A stretch of DNA of 34,122 nt from a virus. The translations under genes and the position numbers were made by a program. Positions 1-9,200 of the stretch are shown here, piece by piece. The stretch spans positions 1 to 34,122 of IMG/VR virus record IMGVR_UViG_3300020396_000021. One strand, given 5' to 3'. The notes under the pieces were generated by a model that was not told the origin of the DNA, did not search any database, and was given only the letters and a program-made list of their open reading frames with translations. Numbering within the stretch: position 1 is the first letter of the stretch; each line of letters starts with the position of its first letter.

Positions 1-2948
1 AAATTCAGAGCAATATCACTAAGCGTTAATACTGTATTAGCTGGCGATACTGTAAATGTAACAGTATCGAAAGGAGGTATAGTTGGAGATAAGAAATCAT
101 CTATTTGTACATCTCCACTAGTTATTTGAATAGTATTCGCCGGTGCAAAATTATTGTTTGAAACCGGAGCCGTCATATTGTTTTTTCCAAGCGGCTGCAC
201 ATTCATGAATCCGGGGACATTCTGATTTGGTGGAGTTGGTGCCTGGTACTCATTTCTTCTCTTCACATGTGTACCTAATCCAATTTTTATTGTATCTCCT
301 ACTAAATTAGGATTATCTTGTGTAGCTATAAGCTGATTTACAACACTAGGTTCTAGTAAAATCTTTATAGTAACGGTTTTATATCTCATAAAGTCCGTAT
401 CTTTTTGAAATGGTCTCCATGTATGTGTACTATCTAATAGGCCGTTGTTAGTTCCTGCGACTACATCATGTCCACCTTGAAGAAAATATTCGTGTACAAT
501 TCCATTGTATGAAAAGTTCCATGAGGCTGAAGACCAGAAATCAGCAGTATCAGTATATCCGTGTGGATTTGAATATTGTACTACATCTGCATTTGTGATT
601 CCTAAATCAGGGTACCTACTCTGTATTTCTGCTAAATTAGCAGTTGTAACTACAGGTAATACTATCGAGTCATTTGTTAATCCATCATTTGTTATAGGAT
701 CAGCGAACACCTGTACCGGTTGTGTAAATGAACCTTTATATGAAGCTAAGTCATCAGTTGAATCAATTGTCATTTTAGGAGGATATACATATTCGATGGA
801 TGTTCCGTCCGTTGTAAACCAGACTTGCATAGGTGAACTAGTTATTGTTCCTTGTCCTGGAGTTCCACCTACGTTACCGCTACCATATCCATTATTATAT
901 GGACCTTCATGGTATGCAGTAGTAAGATCGCTTTCACCATTATATGATGTCTCGTTAGGAAAATTTGTAGGGAAATATTCATTTTGAATTGCTTCATCCT
1001 CTCCTCCATGTGGCAATCTATACCAATATGCATGCTCATTATAGTCAAACTTTGACCACGAGCTTGTAACCTGGCTTCCCGATAAAGTAAACGTACTGGA
1101 TGATATTCCCTGCATTTGAGCTCCACTAAATGATGCTAACCCTTTGGCTAATGTATACCAATATCCACTTTCTTGAACTACGTCACCTGGGTTATATACG
1201 GTATTAAAATTAAAGTCACCTCTGTCTACCCAACTACGAGTGTTAAATTTATTAGGTTGTGTATCGTCATGATACATTTGCTCGTCCCAGTTTGCAAACC
1301 ACCCATAACCACCGGTTGCGTCTCCTCCACCGGCATTAAAATTAGCTGGAGGAAGGCCGATAAATTCTTTTGCATTAATCTCTACTTCTATGATTTTAGG
1401 TGTATCAAATTCTAGTGAAGCAATACTAGAAAAATCAAATATGCCTGATGAGTTTCCATCTATTTCAATACTTTGTAAAGAACTTTGCGATTTATCTAAT
1501 AAATCATCAAAATTAATAGGAGAAAATCCGGATAATAAATCATCAAATGTGCTTCCTGCATATAATGAGGTTACTGTCAAATTAGTTGGTGGAATACCAG
1601 CTGCCTTAAATATCAAATCACCTCTTCCTAAATATATTAATTGAGGTGCTCTTATTATAAGATGAGCTACTGTACCAGATACATTATAATCTGTGTTTAA
1701 ATATACATTTTCTGGTGTATTTTGATAATCTAAAGTTATAGTACCAGAGGTCTCTGACATATCAACAAAAGAACCTCCTAAGAGATTTCCTATAGTTTGT
1801 TGAGGTCCTGAAGTTACATCGTCTATACCATTATCTATAGTATATGTAAATGAATTTAAATTAGGAGTAATATAAGAGACTGTTCCATCGGATGTTTGCC
1901 ATGTTTCACCATTACATAAATACCATCCTTCATAATCTGTTCCTATTAAACCTCTACCTATTTCTATTTCAATGTCAGTGGGGGGAGTAGGCGTTAAACC
2001 ACTAAGATCTGCAGAAATATCCTGCGATTGTTGAAAATTATTTGTGTCTTCGTATATGGTAGCTAAAAATGAAATTATAGTTCCAATTGGAATTCCTGCA
2101 CCAATTTCTTCAGGTGTTTTAAAACCAATTGTACCTTCTGTGTCCAGTGAGACTGCTACTTTTCCAATAGCAGGGTCGTTGGGCGTCGATGTAAGACCGC
2201 TTGCAATATCTATTTTAAAAATGGATCCTACGAAATGAGCCGTACCCGTAGATACAAAATTACCAGTAAAGACAGTTCCGTTAGCTGAATCCATTGTAAG
2301 CAAATCATTACCTGATAAATCTTTAAATTCGAAAAAATCTGCCTTATATTTTATATTATTAGTTCCAGTTAGACCCTCTTCAAATCCAATAGTAAAGTCG
2401 GCCGTTGCTCCAGCTACACCTCCAAAATCTATATCAAGATTTAGGTCTGCGAAAACATCAGTATTCCTATCAGATACTAGTCTTATATTACTTTCTACAA
2501 AATTACTATTTTTGTTAACAACCAATTGACTGCCATAGTATGCTGATTCGTTAGTGCCACTTCCACTAACATCACCGTATTCTTCATATTCAGATGAAAA
2601 TCCTAAAAGTACAGCGGGTGGAGCAGCTTGATTTCCTGCACTTAGTTGTTCATGTACAGGAACGTATGTTTGTACTCTAACACCTTGATTTGAATTATAG
2701 TCTGCTCCTTGTTTCCAATAGTTATTAATATCGGATGCGATTGGACCTTGGGCACCTTCTATACCTTGTACACCTTGTGGGCCTTGATCACCCGTAACAC
2801 CGGTTGCTCCAATTTCTCCAATAGGACCAGTGGATCCCATAGGACCACCTCCGTTAGCGACTAACTGATCAAAATTATAATTAATTTTATCTAGTCTTTC
2901 TTGCTGAGTGTCAGATTGTAATATCTGTTTTAAATTCGGTATCGGCAT
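1..2948 (-). CDS. Collagen-like tail fibre with tail-collar motif (partial, 3' end outside window)
   Basis: The reading frame opens with ATG at 2948 and showed no stop in the stretches I translated, which include the last several hundred bases down to base 3; the C-terminus lies outside the window (about 982 residues visible). The product begins MPIPNLKQILQSD, then has DKINYNF at residues 20-26. About 12 Gly-X-Y triplets follow at 35-70, a collagen-like trimeric stalk. Further on, PIGTIISF (near 288) and GWYLCNGETW (near 341) match the phage tail-collar pattern, a PxGxI strand followed by GWxLCxG. The rest is rich in Gly, Ser, Thr, Asn and aromatics, as in receptor-binding fibres. Family knowledge: such proteins trimerise and form the distal adhesin. 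The same architecture appears in the gene just upstream (3010-6246), so the two look like paralogues. A candidate promoter lies 22 bases before the start. The function as a host-recognition fibre is inferred. Confidence 0.85.
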   Translation of the reverse strand, partial: MPIPNLKQILQSDTQQERLDKINYNFDQLVANGGGPMGSTGPIGEIGATGVTGDQGPQGVQGIEGAQGPIASDINNYWKQGADYNSNQGVRVQTYVPVHEQLSAGNQAAPPAVLLGFSSEYEEYGDVSGSGTNESAYYGSQLVVNKNSNFVESNIRLVSDRNTDVFADLNLDIDFGGVAGATADFTIGFEEGLTGTNNIKYKADFFEFKDLSGNDLLTMDSANGTVFTGNFVSTGTAHFVGSIFKIDIASGLTSTPNDPAIGKVAVSLDTEGTIGFKTPEEIGAGIPIGTIISFLATIYEDTNNFQQSQDISADLSGLTPTPPTDIEIEIGRGLIGTDYEGWYLCNGETWQTSDGTVSYITPNLNSFTYTIDNGIDDVTSGPQQTIGNLLGGSFVDMSETSGTITLDYQNTPENVYLNTDYNVSGTVAHLIIRAPQLIYLGRGDLIFKAAGIPPTNLTVTSLYAGSTFDDLLSGFSPINFDDLLDKSQSSLQSIEIDGNSSGIFDFSSIASLEFDTPKIIEVEINAKEFIGLPPANFNAGGGDATGGYGWFANWDEQMYHDDTQPNKFNTRSWVDRGDFNFNTVYNPGDVVQESGYWYTLAKGLASFSGAQMQGISSSTFTLSGSQVTSSWSKFDYNEHAYWYRLPHGGEDEAIQNEYFPTNFPNETSYNGESDLTTAYHEGPYNNGYGSGNVGGTPGQGTITSSPMQVWFTTDGTSIEYVYPPKMTIDSTDDLASYKGSFTQPVQVFADPITNDGLTNDSIVLPVVTTANLAEIQSRYPDLGITNADVVQYSNPHGYTDTADFWSSASWNFSYNGIVHEYFLQGGHDVVAGTNNGLLDSTHTWRPFQKDTDFMRYKTVTIKILLEPSVVNQLIATQDNPNLVGDTIKIGLGTHVKRRNEYQAPTPPNQNVPGFMNVQPLGKNNMTAPVSNNNFAPANTIQITSGDVQIDDFLSPTIPPFDTVTFTVSPANTVLTLSDIALN

Positions 2949-2970
2949 TACTTAAATCTTTGTTTATTTA

Positions 2971-2980
2971 GTATATATCT
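2971..2980 (-). promoter_or_regulatory. Candidate late promoter motif (AGATATATAC) before the second fibre gene
   Basis: The minus strand reads AGATATATAC ending 22 bases before the ATG at 2948, inside the 61-base gap between the two fibre genes. The gap holds no obvious terminator hairpin. The same core recurs before six other genes here. The promoter role is inferred from position and recurrence only. Confidence 0.4.
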
Positions 2981-3009
2981 TAATTTATTTCCTTGGTTAT
3001 ATTTACTCG

Positions 3010-6000
3010 TTATACTATCACAGCTATCTTGTTTAATCCTAATAAGTTATCAGCATAATATAACTCTACGTTGACATTACTATTAGTTATCGTCATTGCC
3101 GTCCATGATTCTAAGAACTCTACACCAAACCTATAATTAGTGGAAGACGTAACATTTGGAGCAATGAGTCCAATATAATACGCTTGGGGGTTCATATTAT
3201 TCAGAGGACTTATACAAACTCCTCCTGTAAAGTTTGACCATATTGATCCTGTCTCCTCCCCACATCCATCAAAGGCGTTACCAACACCCGCAGACCAATC
3301 AATCTTATATCCTAGAGAATTTTGATCTGATACCATCAGAAATAAATACTGAGCAACTGATGAAGTATTAATTAATCTACCATCAGTTTCAAGTTGGCCA
3401 GGCGCATCTCCAATTGAAGGATAAATTCCTCCAGTTTCATAAATATATTCTACAAATCCACTAGGTGGGGGAGGATTATTCATAGAGCATGCTTGATACC
3501 CTGCTGTTGTATTAATTTTAGAGTCTGAATTAATTTCAAAATAATGAGGTCCGTATGATGGATAAGATGCATTAGATACATCTCCAATTACAGGATAGGT
3601 TTCATTCATAGGTATTATAGTGTCGCTAATTACTTTTTTAAGCGGATATTTACCCCTGTTTGCAGCAGAAACATTTGTTGCTATTGCACTCTGATTAGAG
3701 GGTACATATATTATTCTTGAATTATTTCCACTCGGAGGAAATGCCTGTGTTATTTCATCAATCTCCTCGTCTGGATTAAGGTCTTGGACTAGTCTTTCAC
3801 CTAGTGCGATTGGATATAAGTCGTACATAAAATGGCAAACATGTGTATTAGCAGCCGTACATGCAATGTTAGCTGAACCTGTTCCAGATGCAAGTGTAAA
3901 ATCGTCTAGAGACCAATATGCACCAGATGCCTTTATAGTTTCTCCTTCAAATCCATTAACTGCAGGACCACCCCAATATTTTCGATATGTCATATAATAT
4001 CCTCCGTTATAACCTGCTCCAGAGTATATAAATGGAGTAGAATCTACAACGGGTCTATACCATCCTTCGTTAGGTTTTCTAATAGAATTATTATTTACAT
4101 CAACCTGCCATATATGTGTAACATTCAAGTCCCAGTCACTCCATTTTCCAATACCCGTTATTGAATCAGGATGATTTGACATAGCGTGATTTGAAAACCA
4201 TTTACCACACTGAACTCCCGTAGTTGTCTGCTCGGCTGTCACTGCAGAATCTACATCACTAAGTAACAAAATATTACCGGTAACTCCAAATACCCTGGCA
4301 ACAGAACCGGATGTTTCTTGAAAGGCTTCTCCATATACATAAGCTTCTTCATTATCAGTTGATGTAACAAAATATTGATCTGTAATTCCTTGACCATTTA
4401 TGTATTCTCTGGCAAGTCCTCCTATCACAATCCAACCGCTTTGTAATTCTGTTCCATTTTTATAAAATCTAGCGAATGTTATGTGTGATTCTCCTGTTGA
4501 ATTCCATGCCCATACTTGTTGATATGTCCATTGTGATTGAGTCGGGTCTTGAGATCCTGTCCATTGTAAACCTTCCTCTGCTAGGGTTGAAGCATAGCTT
4601 GCGGCTATATCTCGTCCTAAGTGATCGACAGAACCTTCCATCACATGATATTTTGCATTAAGATCTTCTAAACTAGCATTAGAATTAAAATTACCCCATT
4701 CTAGATTAGGGTTACCTAGTCTAATTATAGTAAATTGATCTCCCATTCTTCTTCTTTCGATGGAGTTTTGTTGTCCAGCGTTAGTGTGTAAATGTAATAT
4801 AGTTGGATCATTTATAGTATAATCATCGGATGATATTAAATTATTAGGGTTATTTGAATCTATTTCTACTCTAGATCCTCTAAGACCTCCCATTATCATA
4901 CGGTCATCAAGAGCATTAACACCGTTATTTGCATTATTAGGAGCTGCTGGACCTATATCACTTACTGAGTATTTAAAATTAGTAGCAGCGGGAACATCAA
5001 ACGATATACCTGCGCCATCTCCCCATGAGAAACCATTACAAAGATACCATCCCTGATACATATTAAATCCAGATCCAAAGTTACTTCTAAAAAGAGGAAA
5101 TCCATTAGCATCATTACCCGAGTATGTTGTTGTTGAGTCTGTTGTTCTAAAATAATTTTCAAATTTATGTGTAGGTATTTTAGTAATACTACCGATTGGC
5201 ATTGCATTAAATACATTTGCTACTCCATTCCATTCTACTCTTCCAAGATTATCTTGAGAAACTAACACGTTATCTACGTTTGCATTAACATCATACTTTA
5301 TTTTTCCTACCGTAAATGTACAACTTTGTCCCGTAGGAATTAAGTTACCGTCATCATCATAGCCCCATTCACCACTATGTATTACCTTAATGCTCTGTTC
5401 TATTTCTGAATTTTCAGATAATTTAAGATTAACATTAGGACCAGTGTTATTTATAGCTTCAAAAGAAGTTGATGTGGCTAGGTGGTTTAAGTGAAAATCT
5501 GGCCAATCCTGTAGTCCCACTGGAAGATTATTAGAAATAATAACTCCTTGATCCGACACACCTATGTTTAAATTGGTCTCTTCAACTCCAGGGGCTGTCA
5601 TTAAATTTTTATTTAATGAAATTACAAATGTCCTTGCATGCCAATGGTCGTCTAATGAGTTTCCACTAGTAGGAATTGGCTTATTAGCGAATCTTATAGA
5701 ATCTAGTATTGAAGAGGTCGCATAACTTCCAGTGTTAGTTGCTGATTGCGATACTACAGTTAATGCTGCACTACTTCCTCCTTGATGAGAAATATTAGTA
5801 TCATTGTAAAACGTACTTAAAAATGTATTATCACCGTTGGCTGGATCTTGTTGATACGAAGATGCTCCAAGAACAATAGTAGGGCCTACGGGTTGAGCAT
5901 ATTGTGCTATTAGCGATTCATCTGCTGTTGGATATATTACATTTTTTTGTAAAATTGAATAACCTATGGGTTGCATGTATGATACCGTCTCTGATATCCA

Positions 6001-6246
6001 ATTGCCTGAAGAACCAGGGCCTGGAACTCCTTGGTTTCCTTGTATTCCGTCCGGTCCTTGGTCTCCATCTACTCCTTTAATTCCCTCAGGTCCATTTGGA
6101 CCTTCTATTCCAATTGGACCAGCTGGTCCTCCTTCACTAAGAAGCTTGAAGTTATAATTGATTTTATCAATTTTATCCTCTGACCACCATTCAGTACTGT
6201 TTGGATCTAGATCGCTCTTAAAAAGTTCTTTAATACGTATATTCAT
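3010..6246 (-). CDS. Collagen-like tail fibre / adhesin with tail-collar motif
   Basis: This is a 1078-residue protein. The N-terminus contains WWSEDKIDKINYNF (residues 20-33), the same anchor-like motif seen in the next fibre. Thirteen uninterrupted Gly-X-Y triplets follow at about 40-78, many with Pro, a collagen-like stalk. MPIGSITKIP (near 347) and GWYLCNGFSWGDG (near 402) resemble the phage tail-collar domain. The remaining C-terminal two thirds has no motif I recognise; it is rich in Gly, Asn, Ser and aromatics, typical of beta-rich fibre tips. There are two bases between this start and the stop of the 1655-aa gene, so it is probably co-transcribed with it. Likely role: trimeric receptor-binding fibre or its baseplate-attached part. 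The adhesin role is inferred from architecture and position at the end of the baseplate cluster. Confidence 0.85.
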   Translation of the reverse strand: MNIRIKELFKSDLDPNSTEWWSEDKIDKINYNFKLLSEGGPAGPIGIEGPNGPEGIKGVDGDQGPDGIQGNQGVPGPGSSGNWISETVSYMQPIGYSILQKNVIYPTADESLIAQYAQPVGPTIVLGASSYQQDPANGDNTFLSTFYNDTNISHQGGSSAALTVVSQSATNTGSYATSSILDSIRFANKPIPTSGNSLDDHWHARTFVISLNKNLMTAPGVEETNLNIGVSDQGVIISNNLPVGLQDWPDFHLNHLATSTSFEAINNTGPNVNLKLSENSEIEQSIKVIHSGEWGYDDDGNLIPTGQSCTFTVGKIKYDVNANVDNVLVSQDNLGRVEWNGVANVFNAMPIGSITKIPTHKFENYFRTTDSTTTYSGNDANGFPLFRSNFGSGFNMYQGWYLCNGFSWGDGAGISFDVPAATNFKYSVSDIGPAAPNNANNGVNALDDRMIMGGLRGSRVEIDSNNPNNLISSDDYTINDPTILHLHTNAGQQNSIERRRMGDQFTIIRLGNPNLEWGNFNSNASLEDLNAKYHVMEGSVDHLGRDIAASYASTLAEEGLQWTGSQDPTQSQWTYQQVWAWNSTGESHITFARFYKNGTELQSGWIVIGGLAREYINGQGITDQYFVTSTDNEEAYVYGEAFQETSGSVARVFGVTGNILLLSDVDSAVTAEQTTTGVQCGKWFSNHAMSNHPDSITGIGKWSDWDLNVTHIWQVDVNNNSIRKPNEGWYRPVVDSTPFIYSGAGYNGGYYMTYRKYWGGPAVNGFEGETIKASGAYWSLDDFTLASGTGSANIACTAANTHVCHFMYDLYPIALGERLVQDLNPDEEIDEITQAFPPSGNNSRIIYVPSNQSAIATNVSAANRGKYPLKKVISDTIIPMNETYPVIGDVSNASYPSYGPHYFEINSDSKINTTAGYQACSMNNPPPPSGFVEYIYETGGIYPSIGDAPGQLETDGRLINTSSVAQYLFLMVSDQNSLGYKIDWSAGVGNAFDGCGEETGSIWSNFTGGVCISPLNNMNPQAYYIGLIAPNVTSSTNYRFGVEFLESWTAMTITNSNVNVELYYADNLLGLNKIAVIV

Positions 6247-6248
6247 TA

Positions 6249-9200
6249 TTATGCGATTATTTTAGCATGGACCCTAAACTTATAGTTATATCCTGGTTTT
6301 TTATTATATATTAACCTAAAGTCTAGAGGCTTTTCTGCAAATCTTCTTACTTCAAAATTAGTTAAAGGTAGATATCCATCCGACATTATATCTTCTAGAT
6401 TCACTACACTATCGAGTTCTGTATTTTCATTTGTCACAGGTTTACCATATATAAATATTTCATCTAGTTCAAACCTCGGTATAATATTATCCTTTATGTA
6501 AATTACAGTGTCATCTCTTAGAGAAGTTTTATCTCCGTATGAATTTTCAGCTTTAACGTATTTAGAATAATATGAGATTAATTTTTCGTCTTCTATTAAT
6601 TCATTTATAATAGAATCCATAATGTAAAAGTCGATGTATATTTTTTGTGAATCTTCAAACACATAAGCAGACTGATTCTCTTTTTCATCGTATCTTATAA
6701 TATCCAGTTCTTCTAAAGAATTTATATATACTGGAGAATATGCAGTAATATCATATTGGTCCTTAACTTTCATTATTGTAGATGCAAAGAATGATCTTTC
6801 TTCTATTGGACTTAGAGTACCTGAAACTCTCTTATATTTTCCACCTTCATAAGATCTAGTGTAATAATTAGAAGAATATTTACTATCAAATAAGTTTAAA
6901 TCTCTTTTATCTATTGCTATTTCTCCTATTAAAGGATATAACGGTGGTTTATCCGTACTCTGATCTAATTTTAAAACTTTACCACCTTCTTCATTAACCT
7001 TGTGATAAAAGAAATTAGAAATAATTCCATAGTTATCATCAACTTCTAAATAAGAAGAGAACACACAGTTAACCTCAGACAACCTGTTGTATATTCTTTG
7101 TTGTCGTATATACTCATCAGATGGTCTATTAACAGGTGCATCGCTAGGAGTTAATTTTTTATGTCTATATGGTGCTGTAAATTCTATTACACTTTTAAAT
7201 AAAGGATCATATTCACCATTCATTCTTCTAAGATTAGTATAATATCCGCCATCTTCTCTCGCAACTAGGTCATGACCTATTTCATCGTTGTTTAATTTAA
7301 AAGATTTAGGTTTATCTTCATCTGTCTCTATATCAAGTATTGATGTTTTAATTAATTCCACACCATCTTGTATTTCCATGCAATATAGGCCATCTGACTC
7401 CACGCCATCTTCGCTTATAGTGGTATATTTAATATTGTCATGTGTGTTTATTTTTTCAGCCATCCCTGGAGCAACTACAGAGCTTAATACGTTTTCCCAT
7501 CCTCTTTTACCACCTAGGTGATATTCTAATTCTATCCCATTTCCTATATTAGATGTGTCAGTTTCATTTAGATACTCGATTATTGTAATTTTTTCAGGAT
7601 ATCCAGCTTCAGCAGAAGTATCTACTCTACCGGGTGTTCCAGCTACAATTATATTTTCATCGTCTATAACTGAAACAACCTTTAGGGAGTATATTGTATT
7701 TTGACCACCTAAACCTGGAACTTGGAATACTAAATATGAATATTCTTCATCTATTTTAAATATATCTTCAGTAAACTTAGTAGAATTAAAACCTACTGAT
7801 AATAAAGAATTAGTTACCTGTGTAGTTGATTCGGCCCAGTTAGAACCTCCTCCAACTCCTCCAAACTCTATAAAACCTCTAACCTTAGAGTTGATTGTAT
7901 CTCCGCTAGAATCAACAATATCTTTTAACGTGTAAGCTTGGTATATGTCTAAAAAGTCAACATTATTGTTAGGAAGAGATACATGAATAACTAGCGTTAG
8001 TGTTTTAAATTTTTCATTTTTTATAAATTCAAATTCTGTCTTAGCCTCATACCTTTCCTCTCCAGTTGCCGGGTTATTAGTATAACATAGTACTGTTGAA
8101 TATTTATATCCATTTACACCCGAAGAAGGTTGAAATGAAATAGGGTTACTCAGAGAGAATTCTTTTCTATCCTTATAAATATATCTAAGTCCTTTAAAAA
8201 CAGTAGAGGCAAACCCTAATGAATCACCACCAGTGAACATGGTGTATAATCTTCTTGTTTTTGAATCTGCCCAATTATCATCTTCTGCTAGGGTATTAAC
8301 GATCGGATCAAATGGATTATATAGCCCTTGTGAACCGGAGTTAGAAGTACTAATACTGCCAAGATCTATGACCGGAACATGTGCTCCAATGTATGTTAAA
8401 AACGAAGAAAAATAATCATATTCTATATTTTTTAATCTTTCTGTAACCTGTGGAAAATACATTGCGTCTTCTTCAGGATTTACATAATCTCTTAAAAGAG
8501 GAACCGAGCTGCTTGTTTTTAAATATGGAGGAATATTCCATATTAAGAAGTGCTCCATATTTAACTTATCAGAATCCCTATCAGAAGCTACTGATATATC
8601 AGGTGACAGATTATCTACACCGAAGGCTTCATTTACGTTTAGTATATATGGTAGGTTTCTTGCATTTGTTGCAACGCCATTCTTTAGAGCAAATTTACAT
8701 ATCGTTGGAATTACCCTAGAACTTACACTAGTTTCCTTTAAAGAGTTTTCATTTAGCCTATCATACTCACTTTTTATATCTACAGCTACCTGTTCATCTA
8801 TTTCAGATGAATCATCTTCTATTACATTAGATAAATTTTTAAAACTAAACAATTTAATATTGTTATCACTTCGTTTGAATACGAAAGTCTTATCAGATGC
8901 GTTATTAGGTATGTTGTATAGTGTACTGTTAGGCTCTTCCTTTAATCTAATTATAGTAATTCCTCCAGATGCATAAGTTGATCCTGTAACCCACTTAACT
9001 GTTGAAATTTTGGTATATGTGATATTTGACCCAGATTGAGTCTGTTCGTCTACTCCTCTTAAAAAATCACCCTTAGATAAAAATGGCCTTATATCTAAAC
9101 CATCAATAACCACAGTCCAAGCAACGGCGTCAAATTCAACCTGATTAGAAAGAGAAGGGGATGGCGGTGTTACTATAGAAATATCGTTGCTAATAGGTAT

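Noticed and set aside
505-1644. Plus-strand open frames at the left edge
   Set aside because: They lie opposite the continuous minus-strand fibre frame, whose translation shows clear collagen-like and collar motifs; the plus-strand products have no recognisable motif.
6010-6130. Gly-Pro-rich coding stretch as a DNA tandem repeat or CRISPR-like array
   Set aside because: The repeat is at protein level (Gly-X-Y) with variable codons and no constant repeat/spacer units.
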